NCBI GenBank assembly: GCA_903907475.1
Contig: CAIVOB010000190.1
Location: 1-9,250, forward strand
Length of the DNA stretch: 9,250 bases
Origin: Candidatus Omnitrophota bacterium
GTDB taxonomy: Bacteria > Omnitrophota > Gorgyraeia > Gygaellales > Profunditerraquicolaceae
Direction: 5' to 3'
Below, piece after piece: positions 1-7,672 of this stretch. Numbering within the stretch: the first letter of the stretch is position 1; the number at the start of each line of letters is the position of its first letter. The notes under the pieces are model-generated. The model saw only the letters and a program-made list of their open reading frames with translations. It did not search any database and was not told where the DNA came from. A program made the position numbers and the translations under genes.

Positions 1-971
1 CCATAACTATAAAAACGATATTTTTTCTCCACGGCTTCCTGATAAACTCGGTGCATTAACTCTCTTCCCCCAAATGCGCAAACCAACATAAAAAGCGTTG
101 TCGCCGGAAGATGAAAATTAGTAAGCAGGCAATCTACAATTTTGAATTTAAACCCCGGATAAATAAATAAATTCGTGTTACCTTCTTTATTCCCCAAAGC
201 GTAACTTTCTAGCGCCCTTAAAGCAGTTGTCCCGACCGCGATAATACGGCCGGAATTTGCTTGCGCCTCTTCCAAGGCTTTAACCGCAGCAGGGTGAACA
301 GAAAAATACTCCGGTTCCATCTGGTGTTCTAAAATATCTTCACATTTTACCGGACGAAACGTTCCCAAGCCGACATGCAAAGTCACAAACGCTAAATTAA
401 CTCCCTGGGTTTGAATTTTACCAAGCAACTCTGGAGTAAAATGCAAACCTGCGGTCGGCGAAGCTAAAGCTCCGTCATGCTTGGCATAAACCGTCTGATA
501 ATAAACCTTATCCAAATCTTCAGGCTCCCGCTTAATATAAGGCGGCAAAGGTATAATTCCGTAATTATAGATCTCATCGGCATCGTGATGTTTAAAAGTA
601 ATCTGCCCGCGATTGCTTAAATACCCGTGAATTTTACCTTCGGCAAAAATAATCTTTTCGCCCACTTTAATCCGGCTCGGCTGCACCAGACAAGCGAAAG
701 TTTCTCCATTAAGGCGTTGAGTTAATAAAATTTCTACTTTACCGCCGGTAGTTTTATGGCCGATTAAACGGCAATGCAAAACCTTAGTATCATTAAGCAC
801 TAATAAATCATTCTTTTTTAGAAAATCCGGAAGATCTTTAAAAACAACATGGCTTATTTTCCCGCTTTGACGCTCAACAATCAAAAAACGAGCACTTTCT
901 CTATTTTCTAAAGGATACTGCGCGATTAACTCTTTGGGTAACGGATAAACAAAATCAGTAAGTTTGAGCAT
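1..971 (-). CDS. queA: S-adenosylmethionine:tRNA ribosyltransferase-isomerase QueA (3' end cut by window)
   Basis: QueA transfers and isomerises the ribosyl part of SAM onto 7-aminomethyl-7-deazaguanine at the wobble position of GUN-anticodon tRNAs, giving epoxyqueuosine, in the cytoplasm. I translated 323 complete codons from ATG 971; the reading frame is open to the left edge. Family motifs are in order: LVLNDTKV at about 57-64, PTAGLHF at 172-178, LHVGLGTFRPV at 198-208, GTTALRALES at 247-256, TNFHLP at 284-289, and YRFYSYG at the edge, which matches the usual C-terminal YRFxSYGDAM. Family members are about 335-356 residues, so only roughly 5-20 codons are missing. The start is well bounded: an in-frame TAA lies two codons upstream (975-977) and the protein begins MLKLTDFVYPLP as expected. 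It follows the GHL10 gene by 25 bases with no clear Shine-Dalgarno sequence, and shares the strand with queH, whose product acts on the QueA product. Confidence 0.96.
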   Translation of the reverse strand, partial: MLKLTDFVYPLPKELIAQYPLENRESARFLIVERQSGKISHVVFKDLPDFLKKNDLLVLNDTKVLHCRLIGHKTTGGKVEILLTQRLNGETFACLVQPSRIKVGEKIIFAEGKIHGYLSNRGQITFKHHDADEIYNYGIIPLPPYIKREPEDLDKVYYQTVYAKHDGALASPTAGLHFTPELLGKIQTQGVNLAFVTLHVGLGTFRPVKCEDILEHQMEPEYFSVHPAAVKALEEAQANSGRIIAVGTTALRALESYALGNKEGNTNLFIYPGFKFKIVDCLLTNFHLPATTLFMLVCAFGGRELMHRVYQEAVEKKYRFYSY

Positions 972-996
972 AGATTAAATTAGGGAATAAGTTAGA

Positions 997-2169
997 TTAG
1001 TTCAGGTAGCCAATGACTTGCTCGCTTAAATCATCAATTGAAAAAAATACCACGCCATCGGGATCCAGATCAGAAACCAGGCGATACTGATTAAAAAATA
1101 AATCCAGATTATTTTTCATTAAAAATAATCCCAGGCCAATATAAATCTGTCCGCTTGCGCGGTGCCCAATACTTGATTTAACAATCTCTTTAACAAATTG
1201 ATTATCCTTAGAATATGACATTAAAACTACATAATTAACGATTCCCTCCTCTAGCCACGCCGACCAATCCTGAAAAGCATTGCTGTAAGCACGCTCGACA
1301 AGTGGAATGACCGCGCAAGAAACTAATAAATCCGCCGACTTTAATTTCACTAAACTTGAAATCTTGCGCACTAAATCCGTAACCTGCTGGCGCTTCCAAT
1401 TGTCCCAAACCAAATATTCATCCTCATTATTTAAAATATCCAAAACATTTAAACCGGTCTTTTCTTTAAAGCGTTCGACATTTCTGGGCCCATAACCATA
1501 AGTAAGCCCAAATTTATTAAAACGTGAACCAGGAATAAAAGGCACTGGCGATGGATAACGAATATAATCCAAATGCACTCCGCTAATTAAAGGATAACGA
1601 TTGATAATCTCATTAATCACGTTGAGAATATACTCCGTCGTCCGAGGGTCTCCCGGCTCTAAAAATATTTGATTTTCCCTTAAATAATATTTATCGCTTT
1701 CTGTGGCGGTATCAATCTTAGCCGGCCTGCCATACTGATCGCGCGTAAGAATAGAATTACCGTATTTATTTAAGATATCCGCTTTATCATTCTTACCTAA
1801 ACTTAAAACATTAACCCAGGCAAAAACAGCGATTCCGTTCTCTTGCGCTTCACGCAATAGCAGGTCCAGAGTGTCAACTCCGGCGGATTTAATAATTTCA
1901 TTATATTTAGTGCGGTCGCAAATCCGCGAATCATAATAAGCGTTACCGGATTGAAAAAACTGTAAATAAATTTGATCGATTTTAGCCCTTTGGCATTGAG
2001 TGATTAACCTTTTAACCCCCTCGCGGTCATAAAGCACCTGCTTTGCCGAATAGACCGAGACCCAAACCCCGCGATGCGGCTTAACTTTCGTTACGGGCTC
2101 AAGATCCTGGGCGTAACCCAATTGCAAACTAAATATAAAACATAAAAATAATTTAAAATAAAATTTCAT
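997..2169 (-). CDS. Secreted GHL10/DUF187-like putative glycoside hydrolase
   Basis: 390 residues. Residues 1-20 form a signal peptide: a basic MKFYFK start, a hydrophobic core LFLCFIFSLQL, and a likely signal peptidase I site after YA (20|21). There is no lipobox, so a periplasmic or extracellular soluble protein is expected. The mature part resembles the family 10-like glycosyl hydrolase group (GHL10, DUF187, YngK-like) with a TIM-barrel layout: RGVWVSV near 33-39, IYLQFFQSGNAYY at 67-79, GIAVFAWVNV at 112-121, FLEPGDPRTTEYI at 169-181, the signature GVHLDYIRYP at 197-206, VVLMSY at 314-319 and DGVVFFSIDDL at 371-381. The substrate is unknown; relatives are suspected to act on cell-wall or extracellular glycans, but activity is not established for most of them. 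The start codon overlaps the queH stop (ATGA, 2166-2169), which implies translational coupling. A catalytic acid/base cannot be assigned safely, though the conserved Asp201 and Glu171 are candidates by position. Confidence 0.88.
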   Translation of the reverse strand: MKFYFKLFLCFIFSLQLGYAQDLEPVTKVKPHRGVWVSVYSAKQVLYDREGVKRLITQCQRAKIDQIYLQFFQSGNAYYDSRICDRTKYNEIIKSAGVDTLDLLLREAQENGIAVFAWVNVLSLGKNDKADILNKYGNSILTRDQYGRPAKIDTATESDKYYLRENQIFLEPGDPRTTEYILNVINEIINRYPLISGVHLDYIRYPSPVPFIPGSRFNKFGLTYGYGPRNVERFKEKTGLNVLDILNNEDEYLVWDNWKRQQVTDLVRKISSLVKLKSADLLVSCAVIPLVERAYSNAFQDWSAWLEEGIVNYVVLMSYSKDNQFVKEIVKSSIGHRASGQIYIGLGLFLMKNNLDLFFNQYRLVSDLDPDGVVFFSIDDLSEQVIGYLN

Positions 2170-2705
2170 TTTTCTTTATCTTTCCCCGACTCAATTAAAG
2201 AATAACGGCAACCGCAATACTTTTGCCGATAAAGGCCCCTGTTTTTTGCTTCCTGTGTTGCTTTGATGTAACCAACGCGAAAATCCTCATAATAAAAATC
2301 TAAACCTGTTTCCTTGGCGATCTGCAAGCCGGTGGCTTTTAATAATTCATGCTTTTGAAACGGGCTCACTAATAAAGTTGTACTAAAAAACTTATAACCA
2401 CGTTTTTTTGCTTCTTGCGCGGTACGCCTTAAGCGCAAGGACCAACAAGCAACACAACGTTCCGGAGCCAGTGTTTGGGGAGCAGCAATTTCCAAGAATT
2501 CTTTCGGCTCAAACTGCGGAAATTCCAAATTAATCTTATAATCTTGATTCAAAATTTCCAGCGCCATTTTACGCCGCGTAAACTCTTCCTGCGAATCAAG
2601 ATTCGGATTATAAAAAAAACCTTCAATCGAAAACCCTTGGGCTTTAATTTGCTCCCAAGGATAAATTAAACACGGGCCGCAACAAATATGCAACAAGATA
2701 TTCAT
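2166..2705 (-). CDS. queH: Epoxyqueuosine reductase QueH
   Basis: QueH (formerly DUF208) reduces epoxyqueuosine in tRNA to queuosine, the last step of the pathway. It replaces the cobalamin-dependent QueG, mostly in anaerobes and pathogens. The 179-residue length is normal. The cysteines are in the family pattern: HICCGPC with Cys8, Cys9 and Cys12 at the N-terminus, RCVACWSLRL with Cys84 and Cys87, and YCGCRYS with Cys164 and Cys166. In characterised QueH such cysteines bind a [4Fe-4S] cluster and an additional metal. Other family hallmarks are FFYNPN at 30-35, STTLLVSPFQKHE at 108-120 and the YRQKYCGC end. The gene starts 12 bases after the ruvB stop with a weak CAGG-like ribosome site, and its stop overlaps the GHL10 start by four bases. 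QueA, which makes its substrate, is encoded one gene further on. No residue looks lost. Confidence 0.95.
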   Translation of the reverse strand: MNILLHICCGPCLIYPWEQIKAQGFSIEGFFYNPNLDSQEEFTRRKMALEILNQDYKINLEFPQFEPKEFLEIAAPQTLAPERCVACWSLRLRRTAQEAKKRGYKFFSTTLLVSPFQKHELLKATGLQIAKETGLDFYYEDFRVGYIKATQEAKNRGLYRQKYCGCRYSLIESGKDKEK

Positions 2706-2717
2706 GAATAAACCTGA

Positions 2718-3770
2718 CTAAAAAATCTCCCCTTGTTGCTCTTGATTAAATTTTAAACCAAAATGTTCGAAAGCCTTCTGCGTCACTAACCTCCCTCGAG
2801 AAGTACGCTTAAGATATCCGGCTTTTAAAAGATACGGTTCCACCGTATCAGCAATCGTATCAACCTCTTCATTAAGACTGGCCGCTAACGATTCAATCCC
2901 CACCGGACCGCCGCCAAAAGCTTCTAAAATTAATTTTAAAACCTTGCGGTCCAAGTCATCAAAACCCGCTTCATCAATACCTAATTCATTTAAGATTTTT
3001 GCCGCCGCTAAAACGTCAACCTGTTGAATTTTCAAAACCTGAGCGTAGTCTCTGACCCGCCGCAGAAGCCGATTAGCAATGCGCGGTGTCCCCCTGGAAC
3101 GGCGTGCAATCTCTAAAGCTGCTTCCTGATCGATTTGTAAGGTTAAAAGCTGCGCTGAATTTTTAATAATCTTTGCTAAATCCTGAATTTCATAAAAATC
3201 TAAACTATAAAATATTCCAAATCTTCCCCTAAGCGGAGCGGCCAATAAACCCGAGCGCGTGGTTGCTCCGATAAGCGTAAAAGGCTTTAAATTAAATTTA
3301 ATCGTTTTGGCATACGGCCCCTTATCAATTACAAAATCAATCTGGAAACTTTCCATTGCCGGGTATAAAAATTCTTCCACCACTTTAGACATGCGGTGAA
3401 TTTCATCAATAAAAAGAATATCTCCGCTTTCTAAGTTAGTCAGAATTCCAATAAGGTCTCCGGCCCGTTCAATCGCCGGGCCACTAGTAGCGGTAATCTT
3501 AGCTTCCATTTCATGGGCAATAATATGCGCCAGCGAAGTTTTACCCAATCCCGGAGGGCCGCTTAAAAGTACATGCTCCAAGGGCTCTTTTCTTTGTTTA
3601 GCAGCTTGGATGGCTATTTTTAAATTGGCGACAATATCCTGATGGCCGACAAACTCCAGAAACTTCTTCGGCCGTAAGGAGATATTTAAAACGACATCCT
3701 CTTCGGATTCTTTGGCCGCGCTAAGAATCGGGCCAGCTTTAAGCAGGGTGCGTCGGGTCTCTTCGCTCAT
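2718..3770 (-). CDS. ruvB: Holliday junction branch-migration ATPase RuvB
   Basis: RuvB is the hexameric AAA+ motor that, with RuvA, drives branch migration of Holliday junctions in recombination and repair. The 350 residues fit the family (about 330-350). Visible motifs: LRPKKFLEFVGH at 32-43, Walker A GPPGLGKT at 71-78, Walker B ILFIDEIH at 118-125, sensor 1 GATTRSGLL at 168-176, the LRGRFG segment at 180-185 holding the arginine finger (Arg181 by alignment), sensor 2 around RGTPRIANRLLRR at 226-238, FGGGPVG at 285-291 and the winged-helix DNA contact GYLKRTSRGRL at 318-328. The start lies 32 bases inside the 3' end of scpA. It has no recognisable Shine-Dalgarno sequence, yet it places the conserved LRPK motif at the usual distance, and no later ATG precedes that motif. 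ruvA and ruvC are not adjacent here. Confidence 0.97.
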   Translation of the reverse strand: MSEETRRTLLKAGPILSAAKESEEDVVLNISLRPKKFLEFVGHQDIVANLKIAIQAAKQRKEPLEHVLLSGPPGLGKTSLAHIIAHEMEAKITATSGPAIERAGDLIGILTNLESGDILFIDEIHRMSKVVEEFLYPAMESFQIDFVIDKGPYAKTIKFNLKPFTLIGATTRSGLLAAPLRGRFGIFYSLDFYEIQDLAKIIKNSAQLLTLQIDQEAALEIARRSRGTPRIANRLLRRVRDYAQVLKIQQVDVLAAAKILNELGIDEAGFDDLDRKVLKLILEAFGGGPVGIESLAASLNEEVDTIADTVEPYLLKAGYLKRTSRGRLVTQKAFEHFGLKFNQEQQGEIF

Positions 3771-4500
3771 AGGGAATAATATTGGCTGTATTTCTTAAAA
3801 TTGTGATCTCTTGAAATTCCGCGCTTTGCCGGGCGACAATTTCTTTCATTTTCGCCAACTCTAAAATCGCCAAAAAAATTACCACAATTTCCAATTTACT
3901 TTTCGATTTAATAAAAAGTTCCGAAAGCCGCACTTCTGTCTCTACCAACAAAAGATGTAAAATATCATGGACCTTCTGTTCAACGGTAAATTGATCCTTA
4001 ATTACTTCATAAAAAACTTCTTTCGGAATATCTTTAAGCGCTTGCGAAAAAGCATTAATGAGATCAAAAATACTCGCTTCAAAATAAGCCTCTTGTTTTC
4101 CTTGAGCTTTAATTTCCGTTCCCAAATCATTTTTTGGACGCTTAAAAACGTCCTGCTGAGAAATCTCACGCTCCCTTAAGTTTTCGGCAATCTTTTTAAA
4201 ATTTTCATACTCCAATAGACGTTTGACCAATTCCGCGCGCGGATCAACTTGCTCCTCAAGCTCCAACTCTTCGGCCGGAAGCAACATTTTAGATTTAATT
4301 TGCATTAAGGTCGCCGCCATTACCAAAAATTCACCGGCAATATTTAAATCCAAAAGCTGCATAAAATTAATATACTCGGTATATTGTTGGGTAATTCTGG
4401 CAATCGGAATATCGTAAATATTCAAATGATCTTTTTTTACCAAATATAACAAAAGATCTAAAGGCCCCTCAAACATTTCTAAACGAATTTTATAATCCAT
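3739..4500 (-). CDS. scpA: Segregation and condensation protein A (ScpA kleisin)
   Basis: ScpA is the kleisin that, with an ScpB dimer, bridges the Smc heads in the bacterial condensin needed for chromosome compaction and segregation. The 253-residue length is typical. The N-terminal signature MFEGPLDLLLYLVKKDHLNI at about 9-28, IARITQQYTEYI at 33-44, then LVMAATLMQIKSKMLLP at 59-75 are classic for the Smc-neck binding helices. An acidic, variable middle follows (about 77-135), and the C-terminal winged helix (about 170-225, with VVIFLAILELAKMKEI at 206-221) should contact the Smc cap. It starts two bases after the trpS stop; no strong ribosome site is visible, so coupling is likely. The last ten residues (YERRDPTHPA) are encoded inside the 5' end of ruvB. 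scpB, the frequent neighbour, is not present in this window. Confidence 0.95.
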   Translation of the reverse strand: MDYKIRLEMFEGPLDLLLYLVKKDHLNIYDIPIARITQQYTEYINFMQLLDLNIAGEFLVMAATLMQIKSKMLLPAEELELEEQVDPRAELVKRLLEYENFKKIAENLREREISQQDVFKRPKNDLGTEIKAQGKQEAYFEASIFDLINAFSQALKDIPKEVFYEVIKDQFTVEQKVHDILHLLLVETEVRLSELFIKSKSKLEIVVIFLAILELAKMKEIVARQSAEFQEITILRNTANIIPYERRDPTHPA

Positions 4501-4502
4501 AA

Positions 4503-5483
4503 TTAGATCTTCAATAAACTTTTAACTTCCCGAATAGTCTCTTGGGCCACACTCGTCGCCCGGATCCGCCCTTGAACTAAAATCTCAAGCACCGCATTAA
4601 GATCTTGCTCCCAAAATCTACGCTTCTCTTGGATTGGCGCTAATAATACGATAATTTTAGCCGCTAATTCTTGTTTACACGCCGTACAACCAATTTGAGC
4701 CTGCCGGCAACGATTACCAACTTCCTTTTCCAACTGCGGAAAAAATAAAGCGTAATAATTAAAAACATTACATTTATCCGGATCTCCGGCATCGTTAAGC
4801 CGAATACGCTTAGGATCTGTAATCATGCTTTGAATTTTTTTAGCAATACTCTCGGGATCTTCCGCTAAACCGATATAATTATTATAACTTTTACTCATCT
4901 TGCGATTATCTAAACCCAAAAGGCGCGGACTAGGAGTCAGCAAAGCCTGCGGTTCGGGAAAACAATTGGTTTTAAAAAGAGTGTTAAATTTCCGCACAAT
5001 CTGGCGCGTCAACTCTAAATGCGGCAGCTGATCCTCACCCACCGGAACGGCTTGCGCCTTATAAAGCAAAATATCAGCCGCTTGGAGAACCGGATAACCT
5101 AAAAAAGCATAAGTCTTTAAATCTCGATTCGTTACTTGTCGTAATTGCTCTTTATAAGTCGGACAACGCTCTAATAAACCCAAAGGCGTGATTAAAGAAA
5201 GTATGAAATATAGTTCTAAATGTTCCGGAACTTCAGACTGAATAAAAATCGTCGCCTGTTCTGGATCGATCCCGCAAGCTAACCAGTCCAAAAGATTATC
5301 TAAAATGTTCGCTTTAATATCCTGGGCATTTTCATATTCTGACATTAAAGCGTGCCAATCAGCAATCATAAAAAAACAACGGTAATCCTTTTGCAGTTTT
5401 GTCCAATTGGCTAATGCCCCCATTAAATGGCCCAGGTGTAATTTTCCCGTAGGGCGCATTCCACTAAGAATAGTTTTTTTCAT
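4503..5483 (-). CDS. trpS: Tryptophanyl-tRNA synthetase, variant with four-cysteine Fe-S type motif
   Basis: A class I aminoacyl-tRNA synthetase that activates tryptophan with ATP and charges tRNA-Trp in the cytosol; 326 residues is normal for bacterial TrpRS. The Rossmann-fold HIGH motif is HLGH at 16-19 within GMRPTGKLHLGHLMGAL, and the KMSKS loop is intact at 195-199. Also typical are CGIDPEQATIFIQSEVPEH at 70-88, YPVLQAADILLY at 130-141 and VGEDQLPHLELTR at 148-160. In the C-terminal helical region, Cys238, Cys259, Cys266 and Cys269 form C-x20-C-x6-C-x2-C. This is close to the C-x22-C-x6-C-x2-C that holds a [4Fe-4S] cluster in Thermotoga maritima TrpRS, so a cluster is inferred. The start overlaps the infB stop as ATGA (5480-5483), indicating coupling. 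No T-box or tryptophan-responsive leader is possible in that junction. Confidence 0.96.
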   Translation of the reverse strand: MKKTILSGMRPTGKLHLGHLMGALANWTKLQKDYRCFFMIADWHALMSEYENAQDIKANILDNLLDWLACGIDPEQATIFIQSEVPEHLELYFILSLITPLGLLERCPTYKEQLRQVTNRDLKTYAFLGYPVLQAADILLYKAQAVPVGEDQLPHLELTRQIVRKFNTLFKTNCFPEPQALLTPSPRLLGLDNRKMSKSYNNYIGLAEDPESIAKKIQSMITDPKRIRLNDAGDPDKCNVFNYYALFFPQLEKEVGNRCRQAQIGCTACKQELAAKIIVLLAPIQEKRRFWEQDLNAVLEILVQGRIRATSVAQETIREVKSLLKI

Positions 5484-7651
5484 AGTTTGCGCGCGATTTT
5501 TTCGATGTCGTAAGCTTCAATAATATCGCCTTCCGCCAACTGATTAAACCCGCTAATCGCGATGCCGCATTCGAATCCTTCGCCGACCTCGCGCACATCA
5601 TCTTTAAATCTTTTCAAACTTCCCAATTTTCCCTCAAAAGTAACTTGACCGTTACGTACTAAAGTGACCATACACTGACGGTTAATTTTACCCTTAGTAA
5701 CAAAACAGCCGGCGATAATCCCGGAATGCGATAATTTAAACATTTTGCGCACTTCCGCCCGGCCTAAGAAAACTTTTTTTAATTTAGGCTCCAGCATTCC
5801 TTCTACTGCCGCTTTAATATCATTGGCTAACTCATAAATAATATTATAAACTTTGAATTCCACTCCTTCTTTAGAAATTAAATCTTTCGCCGGCTCATCA
5901 GCTCCGACGTTAAACCCTAAAAGTAGCGCATCGGAAGCCAGCGCTAAAATTACATCTGAAGCGTTAATATTACCCACTCCGGAATGAATCACGCTTACCT
6001 TAATTTCCGAAACATTTAATTTTTCCAAAGTATCCTTAATTGCTTCTAAAGACCCTTGAACATCGGACTTAATAATTAATTTTAATTCCTTAATCTTGCC
6101 TTCGGCAATCTGCGCATGTAAATCTTCCAGACTGACTCTTTTCACCGTTTTAATTTGCTGTTGTTTTTCTTTTTCTACGCGCCCCTGCACGAGGCTCTTA
6201 GCCTCTTTTTCATCAGCAATGACAAAGAATTGCTCACCGACCTGAGGCACCCCGCTAATTCCTAACACCTCTACCGGAGTGGCCGGCCCCACCGAGATTA
6301 CCGCCTGAGCCCGATCATTAAGCATCGCACGAATTTTCCCGTAAAAATTACCCACGACAATATTCTGATTTAAATGCAAAGTACCATTTTGTACAAGCAG
6401 CGTCGCCACCGGCCCTCGGCCTTTAGCCATACTTGCTTCCACCACTACTCCATAAGCTAAACGATTAGGATTAGCTTTCAATTCCATTATTTCAGCTTGC
6501 AAAAGAATCATCTCTAATAGTTGATCGATTCCTTCGCCAGTTTTAGCTGAAACCAAAACGGTAATAGTTTTACCGCCCCAGTCTTCAGGAGCCAGATCCA
6601 CCTGTGCCAATTGCTTTTTCACCGTATCAATATTTGCCTGCCCCTTATCAATTTTATTAATCGCCACAATAATCGCTACTCCGGCCGCCCGCGCGTGATT
6701 AATCGCCTCTTGAGTCTGCGGCATAATTCCATCATCAGCAGCAACCACCAAAACCACAATATCAGTAATCCTCGCTCCCCGCGCGCGCATCGCCGTAAAA
6801 GCTTCATGGCCCGGAGTATCTAAAAAAGTAATCTCTCCTGCCGGCAAACTGACCCGATAAGCACCAATGTGCTGCGTAATTCCACCATGCTCTTTATCAG
6901 CAATTTTTGTCTTTCGAATTGCATCTAGAAGTGACGTCTTACCATGATCAACATGCCCCATAAAAGTAACAATCGGGCTGCGTTTCTTAAGTTCTCCCGC
7001 CGCATCGCTGGCTTGATATTGCTCTAAAGCTATCTCTTCGGCATTTAAAGATTTTTTGATCACACAACCATATTTTAAACATATTTTACTGACAATCTCT
7101 TCCTCTAATACTTGATTAATTCCGGCCATCACTTTCCAGGCCATAAGTTGCTTAATCAAAATCGATGATTTCTCTTGTAATTTTATCGCTAAATTTTTAA
7201 CCGTAATCGGAAGTTCCAATTCAATCTCTTTGGTCGGAAGAACACTTTTGGGTTCAACCGCAGGTTCTACTTTTGCTTCAAGCACCAAGGCTCCAGATTT
7301 AATTCCCGGCTTAATTTCAGGCTTAAGAACGGATTTAACCTCCGGCTTAATTTCTACTTTAAGCTCAGCTTTTAAAACCGATTTTAATGCCGTTTTAATC
7401 TCTAACTTGGATTCGAATTTAGGTTCCAATTTAGATTTATTAAGTTCAGGCTTAAGCGCGGGCTTTAAATCCGATTTAAGCGTGACAACGGGTTTTGCTT
7501 TTAACTTTTTAACCGTAGTTTTAACTTTAACAACTTTTGATTTTAAAATCGCTTGCTTAGCCGCAACTTTTTTAACTTTCGGCTCGAGCTTGATTTTAGT
7601 TTTCACGACTTTTTTAATTTTTATTTTTTCTTTTTTTGTCTTGGGCATCAT
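5480..7651 (-). CDS. infB: Translation initiation factor IF-2
   Basis: IF2 is the GTPase that brings initiator fMet-tRNA to the 30S subunit and promotes joining of the 50S. Full length is 723 residues from the first ATG, 722 from the second. Layout: a lysine-rich, low-complexity region at 1-140 built of four-residue repeats; an IF2_N-like helical domain at about 147-200; the G domain at about 225-390 with G1 GHVDHGKT (232-239), G2 [10 protein letters not shown] (255-264), G3 DTPGHE (278-283), G4 NKID (332-335) and G5 SAK (368-370); beta-barrel domain II to about 480; domain III around 510-615; and the fMet-tRNA binding C2 domain to the end, with [15 protein letters not shown] at 642-656. All GTPase motifs are intact. 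It lies 21 bases after nusA and overlaps trpS by four bases. The usual follower rbfA is absent. Confidence 0.98.
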   Translation of the reverse strand: MMPKTKKEKIKIKKVVKTKIKLEPKVKKVAAKQAILKSKVVKVKTTVKKLKAKPVVTLKSDLKPALKPELNKSKLEPKFESKLEIKTALKSVLKAELKVEIKPEVKSVLKPEIKPGIKSGALVLEAKVEPAVEPKSVLPTKEIELELPITVKNLAIKLQEKSSILIKQLMAWKVMAGINQVLEEEIVSKICLKYGCVIKKSLNAEEIALEQYQASDAAGELKKRSPIVTFMGHVDHGKTSLLDAIRKTKIADKEHGGITQHIGAYRVSLPAGEITFLDTPGHEAFTAMRARGARITDIVVLVVAADDGIMPQTQEAINHARAAGVAIIVAINKIDKGQANIDTVKKQLAQVDLAPEDWGGKTITVLVSAKTGEGIDQLLEMILLQAEIMELKANPNRLAYGVVVEASMAKGRGPVATLLVQNGTLHLNQNIVVGNFYGKIRAMLNDRAQAVISVGPATPVEVLGISGVPQVGEQFFVIADEKEAKSLVQGRVEKEKQQQIKTVKRVSLEDLHAQIAEGKIKELKLIIKSDVQGSLEAIKDTLEKLNVSEIKVSVIHSGVGNINASDVILALASDALLLGFNVGADEPAKDLISKEGVEFKVYNIIYELANDIKAAVEGMLEPKLKKVFLGRAEVRKMFKLSHSGIIAGCFVTKGKINRQCMVTLVRNGQVTFEGKLGSLKRFKDDVREVGEGFECGIAISGFNQLAEGDIIEAYDIEKIARKL
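7247..7489 (-). repeat. Degenerate 12-base (four-residue) tandem repeat in the IF2 N-terminus
   Basis: This part of infB encodes residues of about 55-135, made of degenerate four-residue units of the type [L/I/V]-K-[P/S/A/V]-[E/A/V/D], for example [21 protein letters not shown] and [16 protein letters not shown]. The units correspond to a 12-base period at the DNA level, seen as recurring GGCTTAA and TTTTAA-like words on the plus strand. The segment is charged, low in aromatic residues and predicted to be extended or intermittently helical. IF2 N-termini vary greatly between species, so slippage-driven length change is plausible here. It also creates a long stop-free antisense frame that is not a gene. 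Confidence 0.75.
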
Positions 7652-7653
7652 CG

Positions 7654-7660
7654 CTCCCTT
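7654..7660 (-). promoter_or_regulatory. infB Shine-Dalgarno sequence that favours the second ATG
   Basis: AAGGGAG lies just before two tandem ATG codons (7651-7649 and 7648-7646). Only two bases separate it from the first ATG, too few for efficient initiation, whereas the second ATG is five bases away. Initiation at the second ATG would give MPKTKKEK and a 722-residue protein. This is inferred from spacing only. Confidence 0.6.
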
Positions 7661-7672
7661 AGCTTAAAAAGC

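Noticed and set aside
1307..1495. Short plus-strand open frames opposite the GHL10, queH, scpA, trpS and infB genes
   Set aside because: All are under about 105 codons, wholly antisense to confident genes, and without domain or signal features.
7230..7667. 145-codon open frame on the plus strand opposite the infB start
   Set aside because: It is the antisense of the lysine/glutamate repeat tract, which lacks stops in that frame because of composition. Its Ser/Leu/Thr-rich product matches no family I know, and infB on the other strand is certain.
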